Shown: positions 1 through 10,584 of the stretch, one piece after another
Layout of the letters: every line of letters begins with the position of its first letter
How positions within the stretch are numbered: position 1 is the stretch's first letter
Source: CAZUQH01 sp964622465
Lineage (GTDB): Bacteria; CG03; CAZUQH01
Length of the DNA stretch: 26,828 bases
Assembly: GCA_964622465.1 (NCBI GenBank)
Contig: CAZUQH010000019.1
Span: 1-26,828 of the forward strand
Reading direction: 5' to 3'
Notes under the pieces: model-generated
Database searches by the model: none
The model's input: only the letters and a program-made list of their open reading frames with translations
Told to the model about the DNA's origin: nothing
Position numbers and translations under genes: made by a program

Positions 1-500
<500 letters not shown>

Positions 501-503
501 ATA

Positions 504-523
504 CTGCCGGGAGAACCCGGCAG
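504..523 (+). other. 16S-tRNA spacer hairpin (processing element)
   Basis: A perfect 8-bp inverted repeat, CTGCCGGG (504-511) and CCCGGCAG (516-523), encloses an AGAA tetraloop just downstream of the 16S 3' end. No T tract follows (AAAGGTA comes next), and the operon continues into tRNAs, so it is not a terminator. It probably acts in rRNA processing or folding of the spacer. Confidence 0.6.
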
Positions 524-613
524 AAAGGTACGAACGAGTAGGGCGCCTGATTTTTAAGAAATAGTGTTTGCTAATTGATTGAGCTAAAGCTGTCCTTATC
601 ATTAGTGTAATGA

Positions 614-687
614 GGGCCTCTAGCTCAGTTGGTTAGAGCGCTATCCTGATAAGATAGAGGTGTCTGGTTCAAATCCAGAGAGGCCCA
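614..687 (+). tRNA. ileT: tRNA-Ile (anticodon GAT)
   Basis: The cloverleaf is complete in 74 nt. Acceptor arm GGGCCTC (614-620) pairs with GAGGCCC (680-686), followed by discriminator A687. The anticodon stem is CTATC/GATAG with anticodon GAT at 648-650, and the T arm carries GGTTCAAATCC. The bases after the discriminator are CTA, so CCA is not encoded and must be added after transcription. It lies in the 16S-23S spacer, the classic Ile-Ala arrangement. Confidence 0.97.
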
Positions 688-823
688 CTATTTGAGCAGT
701 CAGATTACGAGTGTCCCATGTTAGTTTCGTATCCTGCCTGAAGAGTTAGTGTGAATCTAAACAAATTCACAGCAAGAGTTGGCTTGAAATAGCTATCTAT
801 TAGATAGTTGGTATGAAAAGTCA

Positions 824-895
824 GGGGATGTAGTTCAATGGGAGAACGCCTGCCTTGCACGCAGGAGGCTGCCGGTTCGAGCCCGGCCATCTCCA
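824..895 (+). tRNA. alaT: tRNA-Ala (anticodon TGC)
   Basis: The cloverleaf is complete in 72 nt. Acceptor arm GGGGATG (824-830) pairs with CATCTCC (888-894, one G-U pair), and the discriminator is A895. The anticodon stem is CCTGC/GCAGG with anticodon TGC at 856-858, and the T arm is GCCGG-TTCGAGC-CCGGC. The 3' CCA is not encoded: TAACG follows. It is the second spacer tRNA of the rRNA operon. The antisense strand gives a familiar false protein, which is listed under rejected observations. Confidence 0.97.
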
Positions 896-903
896 TAACG
901 TTT

Positions 904-916
904 AGTTCTTTGAAAA
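904..916 (+). promoter_or_regulatory. boxA-like antitermination element before 23S
   Basis: AGTTCTTTGAAAA lies just upstream of 23S. It resembles the boxA-type element found in the 23S leader of many bacterial rRNA operons, where Nus factors bind the nascent RNA to prevent premature termination. The assignment rests on sequence resemblance and position only. Confidence 0.5.
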
Positions 917-939
917 TTGAATATTTAAGTAGTAGCCGG

Positions 940-956
940 GCAAAACCAAATGATGT

Positions 957-964
<8 letters not shown>
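940..964 (+). other. 23S processing stalk, 5' half
   Basis: These 25 bases are the reverse complement of 3996-4020 with a single mismatch (position 951). The duplex joins the two ends of 23S and extends beyond helix 1 of the mature molecule. This is the usual substrate shape for RNase III cleavage of pre-23S rRNA. Confidence 0.8.
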
Positions 965-3995
<3,031 letters not shown>

Positions 3996-4005
<10 letters not shown>

Positions 4006-4020
4006 ATCTTTTGGTTTTGC
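3996..4020 (+). other. 23S processing stalk, 3' half
   Basis: Complementary to 940-964 at 24 of 25 positions. It spans the 3' end of 23S and the first bases of the 23S-5S spacer, closing the pre-23S stem. Confidence 0.8.
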
Positions 4021-4023
4021 AGG

Positions 4024-4046
4024 TCTAACCATGCAGTACGGTTAGA
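4024..4046 (+). other. 23S-5S spacer hairpin
   Basis: TCTAACC (4024-4030) and GGTTAGA (4040-4046) form a perfect 7-bp stem with a 9-nt loop in the short spacer between 23S and 5S. No T tract follows. It is probably a processing or folding element of the precursor. Confidence 0.5.
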
Positions 4047-4059
4047 AAATATACATTTT

Positions 4060-4175
4060 GCCGGCGGTCATAGTGGAAGGGAAACACCCGGATCCATCCC
4101 GAACCCGGAAGTTAAGCCTTCTAACGCCGATGGTACTATGCTGGTGACGGTGTGGAAGAGTAGGTAACCGCCGGC
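4060..4175 (+). rRNA. rrf: 5S ribosomal RNA
   Basis: A 116-nt 5S rRNA. Terminal helix GCCGGCGGT (4060-4068) pairs with the 3' ACCGCCGGC ending at 4175. The internal CCATCCCGAACCCGGAAGTTAAG (about 4095-4117) is the conserved loop B/C region, and the GATGGTACTATG segment (about 4130-4141) is also typical. It completes the rRNA operon. A run of six T follows directly. Confidence 0.96.
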
Positions 4176-4181
4176 TTTTTT
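4166..4181 (+). terminator. Possible end of the rRNA transcript at the 5S 3' stem and T tract
   Basis: The GC-rich 3' strand of 5S helix I (ending GCCGGC) runs straight into TTTTTT (4176-4181). The closing helix of 5S could act with this U tract as an intrinsic terminator. There is no separate downstream hairpin, so readthrough into the gene at 4199 is possible. Confidence 0.35.
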
Positions 4182-4198
4182 ATTTTCATTACCTTTCT

Positions 4199-4954
4199 AT
4201 GGATACTCCGGGAAAAGTTAGTAGTAAAATACCGCTAATAGTTGTTCTCACCTTTTTCTTCTCACCAGTTTTCTGTACTGGAACGAATGTGCCATGGGTA
4301 GTATCGAATGGTATCGGTGGGATTGGAGCGCAGATTGGCTATGAGTGCTCAGTCCAGAAAATTGATGCCGGCCTCGGTAATAACATAACAGTCGAATCTG
4401 ATCTGGAGCAACGTAGCGGTAAAGTAGCACTCCATTTAAGGCCCGATCTTGGTTTTTCCCTGTTTGTCATTGGTGAAATATTGCAAGGTTCCGTAAGTTG
4501 TAGCGACACTTCGTGGCATTCTGGACACAGAGATGGATGGAAAGCAGGCACTGGTTTTAACTGGGTAATCTTTGGTGATTTTATTTTTCTTCCAACAATC
4601 AACATTTCCAGTCAGTTTACTTTTAGCACAATCCCGTTTTCTGAACTTATCATGAATTCAGTGAATCATCAGATAGACCAGAATCTGGATATTTTTGACG
4701 CATCCCTGGGTCTCTGGGTTGCAAAACAGGTATCACGTTTTGTCGCACCATTTGGAGGAGTTAATTTTGGGCAGACGTGGGACTGGTGGAACGAGCCCGG
4801 TAGCGAAACAACTAAATCAAGATGGAGTTCAATTTCACCCTTTGTGGGTCTTTCCATTGGCGATTACACAAAACGGCCGTCTATACATTTACTTCTTCAA
4901 TTTAGTCCCCGCGACAACACCTCATTCTACGCTGGCCTGTTATTTTCCAGATAA
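4199..4954 (+). CDS. Putative exported beta-barrel-like protein, function unknown
   Basis: I do not recognise a named family. The 251-residue product opens with a signal-peptide-like segment: a short charged start (MDTPGKVSSK) followed by a hydrophobic run to about residue 26. The rest alternates short hydrophobic/aromatic stretches with polar turns rich in Gly, Ser, Trp and Phe (for example GWKAGTGFNWVIFGDF). It ends in predicted beta strands (SIHLLLQF, SFYAGLLF). This pattern suits an outer-membrane beta-barrel of about eight or more strands, though it closes on FSR rather than the common C-terminal Phe. The ATG is preceded by no clear ribosome binding site and lies only 23 nt after 5S. No later start keeps the signal peptide. 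Its transcription must rely on readthrough or on a promoter inside 5S. The exported nature is fairly likely; the function is open. Confidence 0.7.
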   Translation: MDTPGKVSSKIPLIVVLTFFFSPVFCTGTNVPWVVSNGIGGIGAQIGYECSVQKIDAGLGNNITVESDLEQRSGKVALHLRPDLGFSLFVIGEILQGSVSCSDTSWHSGHRDGWKAGTGFNWVIFGDFIFLPTINISSQFTFSTIPFSELIMNSVNHQIDQNLDIFDASLGLWVAKQVSRFVAPFGGVNFGQTWDWWNEPGSETTKSRWSSISPFVGLSIGDYTKRPSIHLLLQFSPRDNTSFYAGLLFSR

Positions 4955-5033
4955 TCAGACTGCGCCATACTTTATCAAGGTAGTACATAAGACACAAAAC
5001 TGACCAGACGAAACTTTTCATAAATCGGAATCC

Positions 5034-5062
5034 TTGACGGAATACTCTATTTTGAGTAAAAT
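5034..5062 (+). promoter_or_regulatory. Sigma70-type promoter of the EF-G-like/yebC/ruv operon
   Basis: A -35 TTGACG (5034-5039) and -10 TAAAAT (5057-5062) are separated by 17 bp, close to consensus on both counts. Transcription would start near 5069, giving a leader of about 32 nt before the ATG at 5101. This is the only strong promoter seen ahead of the long gene row, so it may drive much of it. Confidence 0.7.
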
Positions 5063-5075
5063 TATTGCTCTAGAG
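5043..5075 (+). promoter_or_regulatory. Operator-like dyads over the promoter
   Basis: TACTC (5043-5047) and GAGTA (5054-5058) form an inverted repeat with a 6-nt centre, overlapping the spacer and the -10 box. A second palindrome, CTCTAGAG (5068-5075), covers the predicted transcription start and shares the CTC/GAG half-site. The arrangement would suit a dimeric repressor binding twice, but the sequence is AT-rich and the regulator is unknown. Confidence 0.35.
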
Positions 5076-5100
5076 TAAATTTATACAGGTTGGAGGTCAC

Positions 5101-7146
5101 ATGTCAACGGTGCAACCAGAAGACATACGAAATATCTGTATTCTCGGAGGAAATGCAGTTGGTAAGACGCAACTCGCAGAAGCATTAGCATATAAGTGCG
5201 GCGCTACGGACCGTTTGGGATTTGTAGATCAAGGGAACACAATATTTGACAGCGATAAGGAAGAGATAGAGCGCAAAATATCGATTACCGGAGCAGTCGC
5301 CCGGCTCAATTGGAAAGACAAAATCCTGAATATCATAGATACACCGGGTTACGCCGATTTTGTCGGTCAGATACCCGGACCTGTTCAAGCAAGTGAAGCA
5401 GTACTTCTGGTTATTGATGCCGAGAACGGCGTTGACGCTTCGACCGTACGGTTATGGAATTTAATAAAGAAGCAGAATAAGATTTGTCTGATTTTTATCA
5501 GCCGCATTGACCGCGAGCAGTCAAATTTTGATGCAACGTTAAACGCTATCAAAAATCGTCTAACCCCAAATGCAGCTCCAGCTACGATACCCATCGGTAT
5601 TGGTAGCGAGCACAAAGGTGTGGTAGATATACTTACCGGTCGCTCGGAAATAGATGGTGCAATAAAGCCGGAAATACCATCCGAAATCAAAGAATCGTTT
5701 AGCCGTCATCAGGAGAAACTTCTTGAGGCAGTAGCAGCAACAGATGACGCACTTACCGAAAAATATCTCGCAGGAGAGCAATTGTCTGACCGCCAAACCA
5801 ATGATGCCATGCACAAAGCTCTTTGTGAGGCATCCATTGTGCCTGTATTCACTGGTTCAGCAGTCAAGCAAATAGGTTTAGTGTCACTTCTCGACTTCAT
5901 ATCAGAACGGCTGCCAGGGCCTGTTGCTCTCGGTCGGGCTGACACAAACAAAAGTTTCATCGCACAGGTATTCAAGATTTCTTCGGAGTCGCATCTGGGC
6001 GATGTAATTTATCTCAGGAGTTTTGCCGGTAAACTGACGTCTCAGGATATTGTTTATGATTCTAAATCAGGAATTTCACAGAAGGCAGGCCAGATATACT
6101 TTCCCATAGGGTCAAAAAGAATAAATGGAGAGGAAATTATTAGCGGAGACATAGCATGCCTGGTTAAATTAAAGCAGGTGAATATTGGAGATGTACTTTG
6201 TACAGACAAAAATAAACTTATGGATATGGATATTAAGGAGATCCATTTTCCAGAGCCCGTTGTTGAGGTTGCAGTATATGCAAAAAACCGTGGAGAAGAA
6301 GAAAAAATGGCGAATGCATTGAATACGTTAAAAAAGGAAGACCCATTGCTACAGTTTTCGTACTCTGCCGAGACAAAAGAAATGGTATTGCGTGGCATGG
6401 GGACGCTACAATTAGAAATATTGGTTTCCCACGTGCATGAGAGATTCGGTGCGCAGATTGAGCTGAAACCGCCGAAAATCCCATATAAAGAGACCATAAA
6501 GACCAAGTCCGAAGCACAGGGAAAGTACAAGAGACAAACAGGTGGTCATGGACAATACGGCGATTGCTGGATCCGTCTCGAACCTCTTGAAAGAGGTAAA
6601 GGATTTGAATTTGTCGATGCAATAGTAGGCGGTGCTATTCCACGTAATTTTATACCTTCAGTTGAAAAGGGTCTAGTTGCAGCTATGGAAGAAGGGGTGA
6701 TTGCAGGTTATCCTATTATCGATGTCAGGGCAGCTTTATTTGACGGCTCGTATCATGAAGTAGATTCATCAGATATCGCTTTTAAGATAGCGGCAGGAAT
6801 GGCGCTACGTAAGGCAGTCCAGGAGGCACATCCAACCATCATCGAACCTATTTATGAGGTGACAGTAATTGTTCCGAAAGATTTTGTTGGCAGCGTTGTT
6901 GGTGATTTGAATGGGCGACGCGGTAGAATCTTGAGTATCACGCCGTTAGGGCCCGATATCCAGGAGGTCAAAGTGCACATACCACTGGCGGAAATAAGAA
7001 ACTATGCTGCCGATTTACGTTCTCTTACACGTGGGACTGGTGAGTTTTCCAAGAAGTTCGTCTTCTACGAAGAGGCGCTGGCAAGAACAATTCAACAGTT
7101 AGTTTCAAACTATGAGACGCAAAAAGAGCAAGCAAAAACTGCTTAA
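5101..7146 (+). CDS. fusA: Elongation factor G family GTPase (EF-G2-like paralogue)
   Basis: A full-length translational GTPase of 681 residues (EF-G is about 690-705). The P-loop is GGNAVGKT (residues 16-23) and switch I reads ERKISI. G3 is DTPGY (80-84) where classical EF-G has DTPGH, so the catalytic His is Tyr. G4 is SRID (134-137) instead of NKMD, and G5 is TGSA. Domains II-V follow, with the domain IV signature GGHGQYGDCW and loop HEVDSSDIAF intact. These changes are typical of the EF-G-like paralogue class rather than the main translocase, so a second, canonical fusA is expected elsewhere. Its role may be in ribosome rescue, recycling or stress; this is not established. Start: GGAGGT at 5092-5097, four bases before the ATG. 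It heads the row and follows the promoter at 5034. Confidence 0.9.
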   Translation: MSTVQPEDIRNICILGGNAVGKTQLAEALAYKCGATDRLGFVDQGNTIFDSDKEEIERKISITGAVARLNWKDKILNIIDTPGYADFVGQIPGPVQASEAVLLVIDAENGVDASTVRLWNLIKKQNKICLIFISRIDREQSNFDATLNAIKNRLTPNAAPATIPIGIGSEHKGVVDILTGRSEIDGAIKPEIPSEIKESFSRHQEKLLEAVAATDDALTEKYLAGEQLSDRQTNDAMHKALCEASIVPVFTGSAVKQIGLVSLLDFISERLPGPVALGRADTNKSFIAQVFKISSESHLGDVIYLRSFAGKLTSQDIVYDSKSGISQKAGQIYFPIGSKRINGEEIISGDIACLVKLKQVNIGDVLCTDKNKLMDMDIKEIHFPEPVVEVAVYAKNRGEEEKMANALNTLKKEDPLLQFSYSAETKEMVLRGMGTLQLEILVSHVHERFGAQIELKPPKIPYKETIKTKSEAQGKYKRQTGGHGQYGDCWIRLEPLERGKGFEFVDAIVGGAIPRNFIPSVEKGLVAAMEEGVIAGYPIIDVRAALFDGSYHEVDSSDIAFKIAAGMALRKAVQEAHPTIIEPIYEVTVIVPKDFVGSVVGDLNGRRGRILSITPLGPDIQEVKVHIPLAEIRNYAADLRSLTRGTGEFSKKFVFYEEALARTIQQLVSNYETQKEQAKTA

Positions 7147-7154
7147 CTATTGAC

Positions 7155-7160
7155 AGGAGG
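7155..7160 (+). promoter_or_regulatory. Ribosome binding site that fixes the yebC start
   Basis: AGGAGG lies 7 nt before the ATG at 7168. It excludes the longer open frame from 7150, whose added residues would be encoded by the ribosome binding site itself. Confidence 0.85.
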
Positions 7161-7167
7161 AAAAACA

Positions 7168-7929
7168 ATGTCTGGACATTCAAAATGGGCAGGTATAAAA
7201 CACAAGAAAGCAGCGACAGATGCAAAACGCGGCAAACTATTCTCCAGAATCATAAGAGAGCTGACGCTGATTGCAAAGCAAGGGGGAGGCGACCCGGGTA
7301 AGAATCCAAAGCTCCGTGCAATTATTGATAAAGCGCATATGGCGAATATGCCAAAGGACAACATCCAGAAAGCAATAATGCGTGGAACAGGCGAGTTGCC
7401 GGGTGTCAATTATGATGATTTTTCGTATGAGGGATACGGCCCTGGCGGAGTTGCCATAATTGCGGAGGGTTCTACTGACAATAAGAACCGCGCTGCGTCC
7501 GAAATAAGGAGAATATTCTCAACGTACAACGGCAATATGGGTGAATCCGGATGTGTTTCGTGGATGTTCAAACAACGTGGCTGTATCACAGTTCCGAAGA
7601 AAGAAATAAGCGAAGAAGAACTGATGGAGCTGGTTATTGGAGCAGGCGCAGAGGACCTCCGGTCAGATGATGAAGAGAATTATGAAATAATAACTACCCC
7701 CAAAGATTTTGAGCAAGTAAAAAAGGTACTTGATGAGAAAAGCCTGGCAGTCTTGCAATCAGAGGTCACGATGGTACCGCAAACGTATGTCCATCTTGAA
7801 GGAAAACAAGCGGAACAAATGTTAAATCTGATGAGTGCTTTAGACGAGCATGAAGATGTACAGAACGTGTATGCGAACTTTGACATAGATTCCGATGTCG
7901 TTGAATCTATCATGAACAAAGGTGAATAG
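7168..7929 (+). CDS. yebC: YebC/TACO1 family protein (translation factor or transcriptional regulator)
   Basis: A 253-residue member of the YebC/PmpR/TACO1 family. The N-terminus MSGHSKWAGIKHKKAATD is the family hallmark, followed by KRGKLFSRIIREL, and NMPKDNIQKAI and FSYEGYGPGGVAIIAE are conserved family blocks. The family was long annotated as a DNA-binding regulator. Bacterial and mitochondrial members are now linked to translation, helping ribosomes through difficult (for example proline-rich) stretches. Its place between an EF-G paralogue and ruvC is common for yebC-ruvC pairs in many bacteria. The gene ends inside ruvC with an 8-nt overlap. Confidence 0.95.
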   Translation: MSGHSKWAGIKHKKAATDAKRGKLFSRIIRELTLIAKQGGGDPGKNPKLRAIIDKAHMANMPKDNIQKAIMRGTGELPGVNYDDFSYEGYGPGGVAIIAEGSTDNKNRAASEIRRIFSTYNGNMGESGCVSWMFKQRGCITVPKKEISEEELMELVIGAGAEDLRSDDEENYEIITTPKDFEQVKKVLDEKSLAVLQSEVTMVPQTYVHLEGKQAEQMLNLMSALDEHEDVQNVYANFDIDSDVVESIMNKGE

Positions 7930-8458
7930 ACGTACCTTTCCCGTTGTTATTCTCGGTATAGATGCCGGTGTTGCTATGACCGGTTGGGGCATACTCAAGG
8001 TTATTGGCAAGAATCACTATGAACTTGTTGCCACAGGATGTATTAAAACCAATAAAAGGACTCTATTCGCTGACAGATTAGTTCAGATAGCAAATGAAAT
8101 TTCGGATATAATCAAGGAATACTCTCCAGATGAAGTAGCAATAGAAGAGTTATTTTTTGCACGAAATACCCGCACGGCAACTTCAGTAGGGGAAGCAATC
8201 GGGGTCATTCTGGAAGTGTGTGCACGTGCAGGTTTGCCTATCTATCAGTATACTCCGCTGGAAATTAAACAGGCGGTGGTTGGATATGGCCGTGCAGACA
8301 AAAAGCAGGTCAAAGATATGGTGCAAACGTTGTTGGAAGTACAGTTTGTTGCTCCAGACGATACCTACGATGCTGTTGGATGTGCAATATGTCATGCGCT
8401 GATCATGAATGTCCCGGAAGTGCTTACCGGGAACCACCCAGGAAGGCGACTGAAATGA
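7922..8458 (+). CDS. ruvC: Crossover junction endodeoxyribonuclease RuvC
   Basis: Resolves Holliday junctions with the RuvAB branch-migration motor by symmetric cleavage. The 178-residue product (E. coli 173) has the RNase H-like fold with all four acidic residues in place: D14 (LGIDAG), E75 (AIEELFFARN), and D147 and D150 (PDDTYDAVGCA). The GTG start at 7922 is the only start in frame close to the conserved VILGID block. It overlaps yebC by 8 nt and has no strong ribosome binding site, so translation is probably coupled to yebC. The stop overlaps the ruvA start as ATGA. Confidence 0.95.
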   Translation: MNRRTFPVVILGIDAGVAMTGWGILKVIGKNHYELVATGCIKTNKRTLFADRLVQIANEISDIIKEYSPDEVAIEELFFARNTRTATSVGEAIGVILEVCARAGLPIYQYTPLEIKQAVVGYGRADKKQVKDMVQTLLEVQFVAPDDTYDAVGCAICHALIMNVPEVLTGNHPGRRLK

Positions 8459-9036
8459 TTGCAAGAATTGTTGGTATAGCCGTTTCCATTACACCACAAA
8501 GTATCGTGGTGGATTGCAACGGCGTAGGATACGAAATATTTGTCCCTTCAGGACGTTTCCAGGCAGTCAAAGTTGGTTCTGAAGTGGAAGTACACACATA
8601 TCTTTTAGCAAGAGAGAACCAGATGGCAATCTATGGCTTCCCTACTATTGAAGAAAAAAGGTTATTTTTGCTCTTACTTTCCTGTAATGGCGTAGGCCCG
8701 AAGACGGCGTTAAATCTTATGTCCCTTCCTATTCAGGAGTTGAAGCGTGCTGTTATAGAGAAAGACGTTGACATTATTTCACGTGTGCCGGGAGTTGGCA
8801 AAAAGACAGCTGCGAGGTTGGCTCTTGAACTCTCTGGCAAGGTAAATGAAATCCCTGGACCAGAAGTTTCAAATCGACCAGAAGACCAGATGGTCCGCGA
8901 TGCCATAGAAGCATTGGTTGCATTGGGGTATAAGGCAGATGCTTCGCGGAAGGCAGTTGGGCAGGCCATGTCTTCTGGTGCAGACAAAAATATTGATACT
9001 CAAACTATCATTAAAAAAGCACTTAAATATCTATGA
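8455..9036 (+). CDS. ruvA: Holliday junction branch migration protein RuvA
   Basis: Tetrameric junction-binding subunit of RuvAB. The 193-residue product has the OB-fold domain I (MIARIVGIAVS to about residue 63), two helix-hairpin-helix motifs (CNGVGPKTALNL and VPGVGKKTAARLAL), and a C-terminal domain III (AIEALVALGYKADASRKAV) that contacts RuvB. The ATG at 8455 is chosen over an upstream in-frame start at 8380. It restores the family N-terminus MIARI, it has GGAAGG at 8441-8446, and it makes an ATGA overlap with ruvC. It also overlaps ruvB by 4 nt. Confidence 0.95.
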   Translation: MIARIVGIAVSITPQSIVVDCNGVGYEIFVPSGRFQAVKVGSEVEVHTYLLARENQMAIYGFPTIEEKRLFLLLLSCNGVGPKTALNLMSLPIQELKRAVIEKDVDIISRVPGVGKKTAARLALELSGKVNEIPGPEVSNRPEDQMVRDAIEALVALGYKADASRKAVGQAMSSGADKNIDTQTIIKKALKYL

Positions 9037-10055
9037 ATACACGCGTTACAGAACCGGTAAAAATTCCTGAGGAAGAACCGCAGGAAAAAACGTTGCGGCC
9101 AGCGCGTCTTGACGATTTCATCGGGCAGGAACGCTTGAAAGAAAATCTTCGTATATCGATAGAAGCGGCGCTTGGGCGCAAGGAACCGCTTGACCACTGC
9201 CTCTTCTACAGCCCACCGGGCTTAGGCAAAACCAGTATGGCATACATTATTGCGAATGAAATGGGTGTAAATATCCGTGCCACCTCAGGTCCTGTTCTAG
9301 AGCGTGCGGGCGATTTGGCTGCCTTGCTTACTTCGCTTTCTCCAGGTGATGTGTTTTTTATTGATGAAATACACCGGATGAACAAAACGATTGAAGAAAT
9401 TCTATATCCTGTAATGGAAGATTTCAAACTGGACATAATCATTGGACAGGGGCCAAGTGCACGTTCAATAAAACTGGATATACCCAGTTTTACCCTGATT
9501 GGCTCTACGACACGCGCTGGTTTGCTCACTTCACCTTTACGAGAGAGATTTGGAATTGTCTCAACGTTTAACTTTTACACAGAAGAAGAACTCACCAGAA
9601 TTGTGCTTCGTTCGGCACAGATACTTGGTGCAAAAATTACTGACGATGGAGCGCATGAGATTGCGAAACGGTCACGAAGTACCCCAAGAATAGCAAATCG
9701 GCTATTAAAAAGGACACGTGATTTTGCACAGGTTCGTGGAGACGGTATAATTAACCATGGAATCGCTGACGATGCCCTGAAAATGCTCGAAATTGACCAG
9801 TACGGATTAGATGATATGGATAGAAGGATTCTCAAAGCAATTATCCAGAAGTTTTCAGGCGGACCGGTTGGAATAGAGACAATTGCAGTTGCAGTCGGCG
9901 AGGAAATTGACACCATTACCGATGTGTACGAACCATTCCTTATCAAATCCGGTTTTATAGCAAGGACCCTGCGCGGTCGCGTCGCGACCAAACAAGCATA
10001 TCAAGCCCTTTCGCTGCCCTACGATAACCCACAAGGAGAATTCTTCTCTGGGTAA
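9033..10055 (+). CDS. ruvB: Holliday junction branch migration DNA helicase RuvB
   Basis: AAA+ motor that drives branch migration with RuvA. The 340-residue protein has Walker A PPGLGKTS (Lys66), Walker B with DEIH (111-114), sensor 1 IGSTTRAG, and the arginine-finger segment SPLRERFG. The C-terminal winged helix (LDDMDRRILKAI to VATKQAYQAL) is complete, and the length matches the family. The ATG start overlaps the ruvA stop (ATGA). Its last codons overlap the likely queH start. Confidence 0.97.
   Translation: MNTRVTEPVKIPEEEPQEKTLRPARLDDFIGQERLKENLRISIEAALGRKEPLDHCLFYSPPGLGKTSMAYIIANEMGVNIRATSGPVLERAGDLAALLTSLSPGDVFFIDEIHRMNKTIEEILYPVMEDFKLDIIIGQGPSARSIKLDIPSFTLIGSTTRAGLLTSPLRERFGIVSTFNFYTEEELTRIVLRSAQILGAKITDDGAHEIAKRSRSTPRIANRLLKRTRDFAQVRGDGIINHGIADDALKMLEIDQYGLDDMDRRILKAIIQKFSGGPVGIETIAVAVGEEIDTITDVYEPFLIKSGFIARTLRGRVATKQAYQALSLPYDNPQGEFFSG
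10033..10038 (+). promoter_or_regulatory. Ribosome binding site pointing to a CTG start of queH
   Basis: AAGGAG sits inside the ruvB 3' end, 9 nt upstream of a CTG at 10048. That CTG is in frame with the conserved QueH N-terminus. No ATG, GTG or TTG lies between them in that frame. Confidence 0.55.
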
Positions 10056-10584
10056 TCAGAAAATCCTGCTTCATATTTGTTGCGCAAACTGTGCTTGCTA
10101 TCCGGTGCGGGTACTGAGGGAATCCGGGTTCGACGTAACCGGGTTGTGGTATAACCCAAACGTACACCCGTGGAAAGAATACCAGCAGCGAATGTATGCA
10201 CTTGCGTTCTATGCAGAAATTACAAATCTGAAAGTTATATACGTGGACGAGTACAGTTTCAAGGGATGGCTATCCGGATTGGGCAGCGTATTAGAGAAAG
10301 AAAAAGGGCGGTGCAGAAGATGTTACGAAATGCGTCTCTTGAGAACAGCACAAGAGGCAAAAAATAGAGGATTTGATAGCTTTACGACGACTTTATTGTT
10401 CAGCAAATACCAGGACAATAATGCTATTAAGAAACTTGGAGAGCAAATCTCTTCATCCATTGGAATTCCATTTTTGCATCGTGATTTTCGTACTGGATGG
10501 AAAGAAGGAAACCAGGAATCAAGAAAAATGGGTCTTTATCGTCAGCACTACTGCGGATGTATTTTCTCAGAAGAGGAAAAGTGA
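10048..10584 (+). CDS. queH: Epoxyqueuosine reductase QueH, probable CTG start
   Basis: Reduces epoxyqueuosine to queuosine at tRNA position 34, the last step of the pathway, as the alternative to the cobalamin-dependent QueG. The frame holds the QueH family (DUF208) signatures: KILLHICCANCACYP, TGLWYNPNVHP, CRRCYEMRL, FTTTLLFSKYQ, DFRTGWKEG and the closing YRQHYCGCIFSE. The Cys-rich N-terminal block (C11, C12, C15, C17) ligates iron-sulfur and metal centres in this family. It lies upstream of the first ordinary start (GTG at 10105). A start at CTG 10048, with AAGGAG 9 nt before it, gives 178 residues, a normal length. The start overlaps ruvB by 8 nt. Family certain; exact start codon inferred. 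Confidence 0.88.
   Translation: MGNQKILLHICCANCACYPVRVLRESGFDVTGLWYNPNVHPWKEYQQRMYALAFYAEITNLKVIYVDEYSFKGWLSGLGSVLEKEKGRCRRCYEMRLLRTAQEAKNRGFDSFTTTLLFSKYQDNNAIKKLGEQISSSIGIPFLHRDFRTGWKEGNQESRKMGLYRQHYCGCIFSEEEK

Noticed and set aside
504..523. GC-rich hairpin after 16S as a transcription terminator
   Set aside because: No T tract follows, and the operon clearly continues into two tRNAs, 23S and 5S.
4955..5033. Terminator after the beta-barrel-like gene
   Set aside because: No convincing GC-rich hairpin with a T tract was found between its stop and the 5034 promoter.
6054..6622. Long minus-strand frames inside the EF-G-like gene
   Set aside because: They are antisense shadows of a clearly coding frame, with no family resemblance or ribosome binding site.
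7150..7167. Longer yebC starting at 7150
   Set aside because: The extension is encoded by the ribosome binding site AGGAGG (7155-7160); the family N-terminus begins at 7168.
8380..8454. Longer ruvA starting at 8380
   Set aside because: The added residues overlap ruvC and are unlike RuvA; ATG 8455 has GGAAGG and the family N-terminus MIARI.
10497..10580. Longer SpoIID frame starting at 10497 inside queH
   Set aside because: It would place charged residues before the lipoprotein signal; GTG 10581 gives a proper signal peptide.
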